Below, piece after piece: positions 30,352-40,156 of a stretch of 64,000 nucleotides of DNA. Where the stretch lies: NCBI GenBank assembly GCA_024734495.1, contig JALMQS010000552.1:1-64000 (forward strand), read 5' to 3'. Position 1 is the first letter of the stretch; every line of letters starts with the position of its first letter. The notes beneath the pieces were generated by a model. It saw only the letters and a list, made by a program, of their open reading frames with translations. It ran no database searches and was not told where the DNA came from. This DNA comes from Forficula auricularia (Eukaryota; Arthropoda; Insecta; Dermaptera; Forficulidae). The position numbers were made by a program, and so were the translations under genes.

Positions 30352-30611
30352 ATTACAATATACAGTAGGCTCTCGATAAATCGAACCTCGGTAATTCGAA
30401 AACCTCTATAATTCGAAGAAAACCCTCGGTCCCCCGAGAGAACCTCTATAACTCGAAGAAAATCAATGTATTTTGGTCCCCTCTATAAATCGAAGTGAAG
30501 CTAGACCGGCCCACTCCACAATTTTTCCAAGAACTTACCTCCCTCCAATGTCTCCAATATGATTCATGCTACACCACCCCTGAAATGCTTTAGTGCAGTT
30601 TCAGCCTTAAA

Positions 30612-31104
30612 ATGGGCCCTGTACGTCAGGAATGCAAGGACGGAAATGATATGGTTCAACAAGATCTGCAAGATGAGGGACCTCTTTTGAGTGCTTGGAA
30701 CAGACTTCCAGAGGTTCCCATAACTTTCAACGATTATGTTAATATTGACAATAATGTTGCCACAGCGGGTACATTGTCTGATGAAGACATTATGAACCAT
30801 CAATTGTGGTCAATCAACAGATTTCTGACAGTAATTAACATCATGTTTCACCTAAAACCTACACCACTTTCCATAAGTAAAATCTGACAGTGAAGATGAA
30901 GACGACGATATTCCGATGGTGTCTTCTAAGGAAGTAACCTTTTTTTTAAGAGGGTTGCGTCGTTTTTTCGAACAGTCCGAAATGGATAACATCCAATCTG
31001 GTTGTGTGTTCAAAGCAGTGAGCACTTTGGAAAATGCTGTGGACCAGATTGCAGCCAACCAAGCGACCCAAACGAAAATAACCCATTTTTTTATGAAGAA
31101 ATGA
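30612..31104 (+). pseudogene. Tigger-type transposase, C-terminal remnant
   Basis: Two pieces in different frames. 30612-30810 encodes SAWNRLPEVPITFNDYVNID then VATAGTLSDEDIM; 30883-31104 encodes SEDEDDDIPMVSSKEVTFFL, RGLRRFFEQSE and ends with KITHFFMKK and a stop. This acidic, DDE-distal tail is characteristic of Tigger-derived (TIGD4-like) proteins. The CENPB-type DNA-binding domains and the catalytic DDE core are absent. A frameshift near 30800 and a 51-bp HH-E insertion at 30832 also break it. Confidence 0.75.
30832..30882 (-). mobile_element. 51-bp, severely truncated HH-E insertion with 8-bp duplication
   Basis: TCTGACAG flanks it at 30824-30831 and 30883-30890. The insert (ATCATGTTTCACCTAAAACC, then TACACCACTTTCCATAAGTA) is the end of the HH-E element (reverse of 25102-25150). 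It keeps one end only, as expected for 5'-truncated reverse transcription, and defines the HH-E 3' end as CTAAGTAAAA. Confidence 0.75.
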
Positions 31105-31360
31105 TATAACTTTTTTTATAATAAATAAATTGATCCACATGTATTATTATAATATGTATTTTTGTTTCTACCAGCATTCACAATCTTATACAATGAAATA
31201 TATGTACACGGATTTCTTTAATAAAATGTAACTTTCTTCAATTCGAATTTTTACTTTCAGCCCCTCTTTAATTCGAACTCTCACTATTTCGAAAAACTCG
31301 ATAATTCGAATTTTTTGTTTGGTCCCTATAAATTCGAATTATCGAGAGTCTACTGTATAT

Positions 31361-32004
31361 CTGCCCTGGTCAACCTGAATTGCACCGCGTGCCAATTGAC
31401 GACTTAAAAATTTCGGAGGGCCGCACATAATAAATAAGAATAATTACAATTTTTTCAATATTTTTTTTCGAAATCTGCCTTTACAACGAATTTGGTACTT
31501 ATAAATTTTTATTGTAAGTTATTAATATTAATTTGAATGTAGCGATACACTGAAAGTGTTCAATAAGTGTAAATGTGGAAAAAATAATACTACAACCAGA
31601 TATGAAATGAAAACACACATTGATCCAACAATGAAATATAGGTATTTGTATAGTAAAATAAACATAAAATATCAAAATTATTAGTTAAGTCGCATAAACC
31701 AAAGAATATTTCAAATTTTATTTTAAAATAACAAAAAAATTTGAGTGGCTTTTTCTTTTTTTCTGTCTGATATTTGCGTTTCTTTTCCCTTAATTAATTT
31801 TTCTACAATTATATCATTAGTTGAAATTTACTATTATTATTGAATATGTTATTCTTCATGTAATTATAGGGAACATTAATTCTTTTAATTACTTTAAAAT
31901 ATATTTTAAAATACCCGATAAAATACAATTTGCCAAATATGACCACGGGCCGCAAGTAAGTACAACGAGGGCCACATGCGGCCAGCGAGGGTTGGCCAGG
32001 CCTG
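31361..32004. mobile_element. Non-autonomous hAT element, ATATATAT duplication
   Basis: Ends CTGCCCTGGTCAACC and GGTTGGCCAGGCCTG (12 of 15 when mirrored). Once the Tigger is removed, the left flank ends ATATATAT and the right flank begins ATATATAT; copy Y has this site once (ACAATATATATTCAC). Confidence 0.75.
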
Positions 32005-32512
32005 ATATATATTCACAAAACTACATATCGACTAAATAATCAAAGTAATACCTTAAGCAGATATTTATATTTATCTTGAAGCTATAACGAAAGAGGGGAT
32101 TGGGTGCATATAATTAACATTCATCTTCTGGAAGGATATATTATTCTACGTCAAGTTTGACCGTCGAAAGAAATGGCAATAGTTCATGATAGCTGCAAGT
32201 ATTTTTGTTGCATTAAGTTCTTGGTAAGTTGCTGTTGTGTAAAAGCTCAGCCTCCACTGATATATATCTCAATAGTAAGTGTAATAAAAGACTACCAAAA
32301 AGATGGGCGAACGATGAAAGGATGTTGGACTAAGAAAAAGAGAGGAAAGATTAAAGTTCAGAAGAAGTATACCTATAGGTATCACAATATATATTCACAG
32401 AAATATATATAGAGTAAAATTCATACCACAAGCAGGTATTTATGTTAATTTCAAAACTATACAAAATAAAGACTACTAAACATAAAGATATTAGCATCGT
32501 ATAGAATAGGTA

Positions 32513-32787
32513 GAGCCACTGTGGGTCCGTGGTTAGTGTTAGCCGCTGGCCTGAAGTATGCTGGTTCGAGACTGAGTCTCGGCAGATATTTGCAGTCACC
32601 TCCTCTTGGAAAGCAATGGCAAAATACCGAGAGTATAATTGCTTAGTAACCTCTCCAAACTAGCCGTTCGGAACGGGCGTTAAAAAGTAGGTCCCGTATT
32701 TCTGTGTAAAAACACCTAAACACACTCAGCACAGATGTATGTGGAGAGGTGCCGAACGTCAGGGAGACCTGATATGGCACTTAAAGA
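32513..32787 (+). mobile_element. tRNA-derived SINE with 12-bp duplication
   Basis: ATAGAATAGGTA stands on both sides. Head: GGTCCGTGGTTAGTGTTAG (A-box region) and GCTGGTTCGAGAC (B box). Body: GGAAAGCAATGGCAAAATAC, AACACACTCAGCACAG; end GGCACTTAAAGAAG. It shares the central and terminal motifs with 26200-26398 but has a longer middle. Confidence 0.75.
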
Positions 32788-32799
32788 AGATAGAATAGG

Positions 32800-34300
32800 T
32801 AAGTCAAAGAAAAAGGCATGAAAAACTTTGGAGATTCAAGTAGAGAAAATGAAACCACGCAGGTATGTCAGTTTCATATGAAGAGATCCTAAGTAATAAT
32901 ATATCATCAGTGTGCATTACCTACTTTTTTCCACGGTCGTCTGAAACTTTGGCAATCTCGGGAAAAACTAATGCAGTTGACTGGAGTATAAAAAAAAAGC
33001 GATAATGAAATTCCTCCTCAAAATGATCACCCCTCTTCATATAAAATAACAAGAAATAAAAGAGAGGCTTATCATCGGAGTGTTGAGAAAGATCAGGGAG
33101 TGCAGATCAAGACTCTTGTGTATTTTCTTGTATGACAGAGATGTGTTGTTGTTTTTATTTTCAACAAATAAGAAAAACAATTTTGTTTAAGGCTATACGA
33201 CATTGTTTGTTAAGGAAAAAAATTAATTATTTAAATTTTTATATAATTAAATATGCATTTAAATAAATTAACAAAAAAATGTGAATAAAAAAAGAACACC
33301 TATTAACAATATTATGAAGAATGAACGACGTAGGATCAACATAACCTTGACCTCTGGGAAAGAAATCGAGTCAAAACAAAACATGATTCCATGTTGTTTT
33401 ATAAATAGGCGCAAAAGGAAGTGCATGGATTAAATAAAAAAAAATGTGTATAAGTATATAGAATAAGTTAGAAAATAGAGTTTATTATTCTTAATATAGA
33501 AGTTTCGGATCGATTGTGAGGGGATAAATAGAAAACACCTAACCTAGGTATATAAAAATAAATGATTTGATAAATTATAATTGAATTAAGCGAGCAAATG
33601 GGTAAGTGATTTTTATCATTAAATTTTTAAAACTAATAATAATAATAATATACATATTTTATTCATACATAATATTATTATGATTAGGTATAAAATGTTT
33701 ATTTATTAGTGAGGTGATTTTTTATAGGTTTCAAGGATTTTTATCATTAAGGTATGTTCAGAGGCTGTTAAAAAATATATAAAGAAATATAGTATACCTA
33801 AATAATAAGTCCTTTGCAAAACAGTAAGTAATAAATGTAAAAAATGTTACTCGCGTGACTAAAAAAAAAAATTGAATCAGATTTTGTAATGGAAGAAAAG
33901 TAATATTTTCTACAAATGTAAGAGATCAAAATGCAAAAAATGTGTTTAAAATCGACATTCTTGAAATCTCCCATCAAAACATTTAATATTATTTAGATTT
34001 AGAGCCGAATTTTAAAATATAGATAAAAAAGAAAAAGAGTTTAACTGTGTTAGATGATATTTATCGTATTGCAGGGCGTAAAATTCTTAACTATCATTTT
34101 ATAACAGAGCTATAGATAGATAACTATGTTCATACTGAGCCATGGGTGTCTCCAAATAAGATGCTAAGGAGATAGATCCAGAATTAATAAAATATCTAGA
34201 AGGTACATTACTTATTCATATGTTATGGAAATTTTAGTTACTAATTAAGTATTAGTATCAATAATTTAGTGGGAACTATAGAAAAAGAAAACATATGTAT
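32800..34300. other. Long AT-rich stretch, nothing recognised
   Basis: Includes simple (AAT)n near 33630-33650 and no ORF over 60 codons. No second copy noticed apart from weak similarity of 32850-32890 to the duplicated repeat upstream. Confidence 0.35.
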
Positions 34301-34304
34301 ATAG

Positions 34305-34590
34305 CAGGGGTCTTCAAACTTTTTCACAATCGGTGCACCAAATTTTCAGTAAGTTCCGCGATGCACATCTCTCAAAACGTAGAAAATAACAACTTCAGTA
34401 TATTTACAATTTACATAATACCTGTAATACCCCTTAATTATGTAATCATTAGATTAGATTCTAATGATTTTTAATTATATAGCTTTTTTTATTTATTTAT
34501 TTTGAAGATGTAACATTTTTTTTTTAGTAAAGTAACTGGTCGCGGTGCACCTGAAAGTTTTCAGCGATGCACACCGTTTGAAGACCCCTA
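34305..34590. mobile_element. hAT-like MITE
   Basis: CAGGGGTCTTCAAAC at the left and GTTTGAAGACCCCTA at the right, with GCGATGCACA motifs just inside each end (34360 and 34563). Flanks GTATATAG and CTGTATAG agree at six of eight. A half copy is at 1177-1346. Confidence 0.8.
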
Positions 34591-34599
34591 CTGTATAGA

Positions 34600-34970
34600 A
34601 GTGGAATCCTTAAGTCGTTCCACAGAGTTTAGCGACATCTGGTGCCATATGCGTTCCTCAAAAAATAAGTCCAGTCAATGGAAATTTTTAATTTTGAATA
34701 TCATACTACTTTTATAGTTCGCTTTTGTCCCTACAAAAATTTTATTGCTGCTTTTAAAAAATATGTTCTTATGTGTGTGTCTATTTGAAAGATCTAATTC
34801 GTATAATATGAGACAGTCCGAAAACAGACGAAGCCAAAGCACAATAACCAATCAGAGAAAAGGAAATAGAAATCGAGGACCGCTTTAGCACGGCTGATTG
34901 GTCGCTGGACAGTGTTCTTTAAGCCATTAAAGGTAAAGGCATCGCAATCCTAGTTTAGACATAGTCGACC
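34600..34970. other. Low-copy stretch with mirrored CCAAT motifs
   Basis: AACCAATCAG at about 34846 and CTGATTGG at about 34895 lie 40 bp apart in opposite orientation. This could be promoter-like, or an eroded palindrome. No ORF. Confidence 0.25.
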
Positions 34971-34974
34971 GACA

Positions 34975-35485
34975 TAGTAGAGACCGATAGTAGTCCATAG
35001 TTTAGACCGACGTTTCGGAGGATTTTTCCCTCCTTCAGGGTTTCAAAGGGTCAATGAATGAAACAAATAAAATGTAGTGTTCAAAAACTTTCTTCATTTT
35101 TAACAAAGACATAGAAAAACAAATTTTTTTCCTCCTTTTCTTAATTGAGAGAGACTAGAGAGAGATTAGGAGGAAAAAAAATTGTTTTTCTATGCCTTTG
35201 TTAAAAATGAAGAAAGTTTTTGTACACTGTTGTGGAGAGAAGAAGGAAACATTTTATTTGTTTCATTCATTGACCCTTTGAAACCCTGAAGAAGGAGGGA
35301 AAAATCCTCCGAAACGTCGGTTTGAAAGGAAAGGAGGAAGGATTCCAATAAATTACACCTTATTTTATATGTGTTAATTTTTTCTTTCCTCACTACCTCT
35401 GGGCTGCCTTCCATTACTTTCAATTAAAGTTTCTACCAGTCCGTCTCTCTCCAGAGAAAATTTCGTTGCAAAAACATTAAATATA
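34975..35485 (+). mobile_element. HH-C palindromic hammerhead element
   Basis: Arms 35000-35130 and 35180-35328 mirror each other (GACATAGAAAAACAAATTTT, AAAATTGTTTTTCTATGCC). The left ribozyme (35005-35043, minus) has lost three bases of the core (CTGAAGG); the right one (35281-35323) is intact. A long right tail (TTTCCTCACTACCTCTGGGC to CCAGAGAAAATTTCGTTGC) matches 51559-52053. Confidence 0.75.
35281..35323 (+). ncRNA. Hammerhead ribozyme HH-C, intact
   Basis: Stem I AAACC/GGTTT (35281-35285, 35319-35323), CTGAAGA 35286-35292, one unpaired A, stem II GGAGG/CCTCC, GAAA 35311-35314, CGTC with cleavage after 35318. Stem III ACGT can only pair between molecules. Confidence 0.75.
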
Positions 35486-35489
35486 ATAT

Positions 35490-36190
35490 TTATTTACTCT
35501 CATCTTTATTAGAGATGTTTCACCTTGCACCAACACCACAATCTCTACTAATTATGACTCTTTTTTATCAACGAAATAATTACTTTCATACTTTTTAATA
35601 AAAACTATATAAATATGTGGATCAGGCGCAACGTGGTATTGCATTCATGTAGCGTTATTTGGTGATACAATAACTTGGTTGCAATTCTGAGCATTTAGCT
35701 GCACACCTGGTGTAATCAAGCTCAAAGCTCCAAAATATATAGTTAATTAAATATAATCAATAAAAAAATAAAAATCTAACTTCTTTCAACGAAGTGAAAA
35801 TCATAATAAACAAAAAATGTCACACAAATATAGATTTTCCTAAAAGAAAAAAAATAGAATTAATTTCGAATAAGATTTATGAGACTTACCTAGTAGTTCA
35901 AAGCGGTGAATTTTTAATTAAAGGTTTAAAGTGAAGGCAGTCGATTATTACCTGAAACAAAAAGAAAGAAACCGCAATTAAAAGAAAAATCAATAGGTTG
36001 CCAGATAATAATAAATTATTTATTTCTACTGAGATTTTAATTTATAAAAAGCTGTATTGTTTGTACAATTCATGTTACATTCTAAATAGCCAATATAGTC
36101 AAATTTGAAGTCAATGACATATGGTAAATAAGTGAAATAAATCAGAAAATTAATCGCGTACTTAAAATGGTCAATTCAAGGGGTTTTATT
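35490..36190. other. AT-rich stretch, nothing firm
   Basis: 35514-35552 repeats GATGTTTCACCTTGCACCAA and CAACACCACAATCTCTACT from 13719. The rest shows no ORF or structure. Confidence 0.35.
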
Positions 36191-36235
36191 TAATATATTT
36201 ATTTTAAGGTATGTTCCGAGTTGCGATCCATACAT

Positions 36236-37126
36236 CTATATATATAAAATTAAGGTTTTGTCTGTACATTGCTCCAAATCACCCCAAATTTTGGTTGCAC
36301 ACGTTTCAAGCAAAGTTAAGAACGAAAACACCCTCAACAAAATTCCTGTCTGTATGTATGTCTGCGAAAAGTTGCTCACGATTCACGTCAAAGCGGCTGA
36401 AGGGATTATTATGAAATTTCATATTTATATCAGATGTCTTCTAACTTACGTCTTTAGCTATATAACGTTTTAATATATTTTGAACCCAAAAGGGGGTTTG
36501 GGGGGGCGCACGAATGAAAATTATCAAATAACTCCTAAACTATTAACCCTAAGGCAAATTTTATAATAAACAAAGTTGTAGGGGATGTGATTTCTGACAA
36601 CTTTTGTTTAAAAAAATTTCCCCCAAAAACCACCCAAAAAGGGGGGAGGGTGAAAAAATGAAAATTCTTTCTCTTGGGCCAAACTCAACCAAATTTTGTA
36701 TACATAATCTGTGGGTCACTAGAAGCCTAGAAATGCAAAAACTGGGTGCGGAGGGTGGGTGCGGGCGTGGAATGGGGGGTGGGGTGAGGAGTGATCCGGA
36801 GTATGGTGGTGGTGCAGGGGGTGGTGCGGGGTGGAGTCCAGGGGGCATAGTGGGGGTGGGGCCCAGGAGGCTAGGCGGGGGTGTGGTGCGCAGCGTTGGA
36901 GGGCACGGGGTAGGGTCCGGGGTGGGTGGGGTGCGGGGGTTTGGAACGGGTGCATGATGCGGGGGCGGGGGTGCTGGAGGGGTTTTGGGGGTGGGGTGTT
37001 AGTGGGTTAGGGTGTGGAATGGAGTGTTGGGGTGGTGGTGTGGGGGCGGGGGTTCGGCATGGTGCGGGGGAAGGGATGTGGGTCCAGGGGGCGTGCCCCC
37101 TGGCTAGCAAGAGGCCTTGCAGCTAG
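36236..37126 (+). mobile_element. Helitron, non-autonomous, copy 1
   Basis: Begins TCTATATATATAAAATTAAG and ends AGCTAG, inserted between A and T as Helitrons are. The 3' hairpin GCAAG-AGGC-CTTGC lies two bases before the terminal CTAG motif. The first 250 bp (TGCTCACGATTCACGT, GAAGGGATTATTATGAAATT) are Helitron-type 5' sequence. A G-rich minisatellite-like block occupies 36740-37090. No Rep/helicase frame; proline- or glycine-rich ORFs there are not genes. Confidence 0.85.
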
Positions 37127-37129
37127 TTT

Positions 37130-37600
37130 ATCATCTATAGGTAGGTACTCACCAAATACACTCCGAGAGAAGATTATATGTTTAATACTATAAAGTGACC
37201 ACCCGAAATTTAATTTCCTATTTAGAGAATAATATATCAATCTAATAACAATGACGAAAGTGGAGAGTTAGTTAAATTTTATATTTGATAAAATTAATCG
37301 ATTATGAAATATGTTAAAGTGTTTCGTTTGCCTTTCTTACAACAGCTTGAAGAAATATTATCGTTCTCTTTGAAGATAAAAGAGATTAATTACGATTTGT
37401 TGTGTTGTATAATATGATACAATATTTCAATGGATATATTAATTTCTAATGAGAAGTCGAACTGTGAGGGAAAAATATGCTTAGGCTGTTTTATAAGCTT
37501 TAGAGATGTTGTAGAGAAATTGAGGGGATGATAAAACTTGGATTAATTCGTAATTTAATAATTGGTGATCAGTTTTGTTTTGTGTTAAAAACATAGTCTG
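37130..37600. other. AT-rich stretch, nothing recognised
   Basis: No ORF, structure or second copy noticed. Confidence 0.35.
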
Positions 37601-37608
37601 TTGAAGTG

Positions 37609-37672
37609 TTTTTAAAGAGAAATCAATGAGGTTGTCCTCTGCTTGATCCAAATAAACATATTACCTACATTT
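37609..37672 (-). repeat. HH-A tail fragment
   Basis: AAAGAGAAATCAATGAGGTT and GTCCTCTGCTTGAT match the tail in reverse; no ribozyme. Confidence 0.6.
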
Positions 37673-37964
37673 ATTTAACAAGGGACTTCTAGAAGGGAGA
37701 GTTCATGTTTAAGCCTGCAAAGTTTTTGTGAAATAAATAAATGTTATAATTTAATAAATATAATATAAAATTGTTTTTATTTTGAATTTTGAATGCCCTC
37801 AAAAAAATTAGTTGCCCCGGGTTTCGTATTTTCTCTGAAAGACCCTGTATATAAAGAATATAACCCAGGAGTTTTTTAACGAGTTATATAGTGGTGTTTC
37901 ACAAGTTACTTGTACTTGTACGTGTTTAATATGTTTCACTATAAACCAACACCGCTTTCCCTAA

Positions 37965-38222
37965 ATGTTAAGAATATAACCCGATTGAATTTGAACTCAT
38001 GAGAAATAACAGATACAATTTTTATAATTAAAAAAGACTGATGATTAAGGTCAAACCTTCGAAATTATAGTCTCTTGCAAATGAATTATATTGTACATAT
38101 ACATTTATATTCGATATATATAGGTATATGTTTATTTGGATCAAACAGAAGACAACCATATTGATTTCTCTTTATGAATCAAAAACTCTGCATCAATCGG
38201 CAAAACAAAATCTTTTCAATCA
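37965..38222 (+). mobile_element. HH-A element with intact hammerhead and full tail
   Basis: Body (CCGATTGAATTTGAACTCAT), ribozyme at 38034-38076, AT linker, then tail TTTGGATCAAACAGAAGACA, CTCTTTATGAATCAAAAACT, CGGCAAAACAAAATCTTTTC. This is the clearest single-orientation HH-A unit. Just left of it (37920-37965) TGTTTCACTATAAACCAACA resembles the HH-E tail. Confidence 0.7.
38034..38076 (+). ncRNA. Hammerhead ribozyme HH-A, intact
   Basis: Stem I AAGA/TCTT (38034-38037, 38073-38076), CTGATGA 38038-38044, stem II AAGGT/ACCTT with CAA loop, GAAA 38061-38064, TTATAGTC with cleavage after 38072. Stem III has one G-T pair. Confidence 0.75.
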
Positions 38223-38589
38223 TTTATTTTTCTGGTTGTGTGGATTCCCATGATAATTCAAGTACGGATGATCATAGAAAGTATACTTTAGGGTGTCAAA
38301 TTTTATGTAATTCTAGCTTCAGAACTTTTGAATGAAAAATATATAAAATCAGAAAATATTGAATCGTTTTATGAAGGGTTCGGTCTGTGACGAATAAGCT
38401 AAAATTTGACACACAAATTTATATTAATAAAAGCTATATATATTCCAAGTAAGTTTCGGATTTCTAGTTTAAATTGATGGTTGATAAGAAAATTAACAAA
38501 CCACAATTATATAAAAAACGGAAATCTTGGCTTCAGGAACAGTGTGGACCTTCTACGAGTCTCCAATTACTATTTTACTAAATTTAAAT

Positions 38590-38822
38590 TGAAAGGTTTT
38601 TGCCGAGGGCAGCAGAATTTTTATGTATTGAACGAGACAATAATAAAAGTATGTCTTCTGCTGGAATTATAAATTTTATTTATAACGAGACTATACTTTT
38701 AATTCATACATTAATTCCTGTGAATCAATTGTAAAAGACTGATGAAGAGGGCAAAGCCCTCGAAACTATAGTTTCGTTATAAATAAAATTTATAATTCCA
38801 GCAGGAGACACACTCTTTTATT
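38590..38822 (-). mobile_element. HH-B hammerhead element, left ribozyme deleted
   Basis: Left tail TTTGCCGAGGGCAGCAGAAT, arm TATGTCTTCTGCTGGAATTA to AACGAGACTATA, then a jump to the centre (TTAATTCCTGTGAATCAATT), the intact plus ribozyme (38735-38780) and the right arm. TTACTAAATTT and TTACTAAAATTT near the two ends may be the target duplication. Confidence 0.65.
38735..38780 (+). ncRNA. Hammerhead ribozyme HH-B, core intact, GTT cleavage site
   Basis: CTGATGA 38739-38745, stem II GAGGGC/GCCCTC with AAA loop, GAAA 38762-38765, CTATAGTT; cleavage after T38773. GTT is allowed by the NUH rule but usually slower than GTC. Confidence 0.65.
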
Positions 38823-38829
38823 GTCCCAT

Positions 38830-39410
38830 TCAAATTACTAAAATTTGCAGAAAGCACAGCGAGATATGAAAGTTTTCACTTTATTTGCTAATTTTAACAA
38901 AAATTTGATTTTGCTTATTAAATGTTTCATTTAAATCAGATTAATATCCAATTAAGTTGTAATTATTTAGAAATATCTATTATAAATAAGAAATCAGAAG
39001 ATAAGCAAATCAGAAGACATAAGTTTAATAAGATAAGAGTATAGCGAGAACGAAGGCCATTATCAAATTATATCTGCAAAGTTCAAGTTTAAGTACTCCT
39101 AATTTCTCGCTTTAAATAATTTAACCTAATTTGGAACGTTTTTAGTGAGACATTACCATCAGCCCGGGTTAATAAACCATTACCAGCCCCCGGCTCTTCC
39201 GTCAAACCCCCCCGGGCGACGGAAAAAAGAGGCCAATTGGCAATCGCATACAGTAATGGTAATGGCGTTGAGTGGGTGGATCGGAGCATTAATAAAAGTT
39301 TAGAAGCCTCTCAAATGAATGTCTGCATCTTAGATGTGTACTATATTGAGTGACGAATATCTGCCGAGGAAATAAGTTCGGGAAATGAAAAAGTGAATTA
39401 AGGTATTAGT
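38830..39410. other. Low-copy stretch with a GC-rich island at 39110-39290
   Basis: The island contains CATTACCATCAGCCCGGGTT and GGTAATGGCGTTGAGTGG, a run of C (CCCCCCCGGGCGACGG) and no long ORF. It has no second copy here. Possible conserved non-coding sequence. Confidence 0.25.
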
Positions 39411-39417
39411 TGAATTA

Positions 39418-40053
39418 CACTGTTCGACAAAAACTTTTCCCCGTAAACCTAACAATGGATTCCAGTAGAGTTTTATACGCTGATTATCATGTAATTTCCC
39501 GATTTTTTACAACATGTTATGAGTTATTATCAGTCAAAATGACGAAAAATGACATTTTGACCTATTTTCGAGTCCCATTAGATATTAAACAGCAATATTT
39601 GAAATCAAAATAGTTTATTGCCGTAATAGAAAACAGCTTCTTCTTTGATTTACAAACTACCACTTATTTTTAGCTCAATTAGAACTCGAGATATAACTAA
39701 ATAACTAAAACTACGTGATTAAAAAGGATAATAAAGATAGATAAAAATATAAGGTCTTAGTTTTTTAGTTATAATTCGAGTTCCAATTGAGCTAAAAACA
39801 ATTGGTAATCTGAAAATCAAAGAGGAAGCTGTTTTCTATTACGTCAATGAAATATTTTGATTTTAAATATTGATGTTTAATATTTAATGGAACTCGAAAA
39901 TAGACCAAAATGGCATTTTTTGTCATTTTGACCGATAATAACTCAAAACTCTGATGTGTTGTAAAAAATCGGGAAATTGCAGTATAAAACTCTGCTGGAA
40001 TCCATTCTTAGGTTTACGGGGGGAAATTTTTGTTTAATTTTTGTCGAGCAGTG
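39418..40053. mobile_element. Foldback element flanked by TTA
   Basis: CACTGTTCGACAAAAACTTT at the left mirrors TTTTTGTCGAGCAGTG at the right, and the arms continue to a centre near 39735 (for example AGAAAACAGCTTCTTCTTTG with CAAAGAGGAAGCTGTTTTCT). TTA stands on both sides. A decayed copy without ends lies at 57905-58330. No gene. Confidence 0.7.
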
Positions 40054-40156
40054 TTATTATATTTGAGGAAGGAAGATTTGTGCATAAACATGGCATTTCA
40101 GCAATAATCCAAGAAAATTTCGAAACGCAAGAATGATTGTCCTAATTAGTTTAGAT

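Larger units (their letters stand above)
30363..31355 (+). mobile_element. Tigger/pogo element, internally deleted
   Basis: Ends CAGTAGGCTCTCGATAAATC and GAATTATCGAGAGTCTACTG, flanked by TA on both sides, as in the Tigger branch of Tc1/mariner. The ends hold several TTCGAA-type palindromes. It carries only the C-terminal part of the transposase gene. It sits in the left duplication of the hAT at 31361. Confidence 0.85.
28815..32470 (+). repeat. Duplicated low-copy repeat, first copy split by four insertions
   Basis: Copy X is 28815-28871, 29183-29311 and 32005-32090; copy Y is about 32195-32470. Shared phrases include AAAGACTACCAAAAAGATG, ATTAAAGTTCAGAAGA and ATATATATTCACA. Y runs without interruption through the places where X holds a MITE, two hATs and a Tigger, so Y is the empty site. 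A third, weaker unit may follow at 32460-32890. Confidence 0.7.

Noticed and set aside
30361..31357. Host TIGD-type domesticated gene
   Set aside because: Intact terminal repeats, TA duplication, missing catalytic domain, a frameshift and an HH-E insertion show a dead transposon, not a host gene.
36561..37240. Long proline- or glycine-rich ORFs on both strands
   Set aside because: They arise from the G/C-rich low-complexity block of a Helitron. The same applies to 53155-53509 and 61956-62481. No domain, and frames exist on both strands at once.
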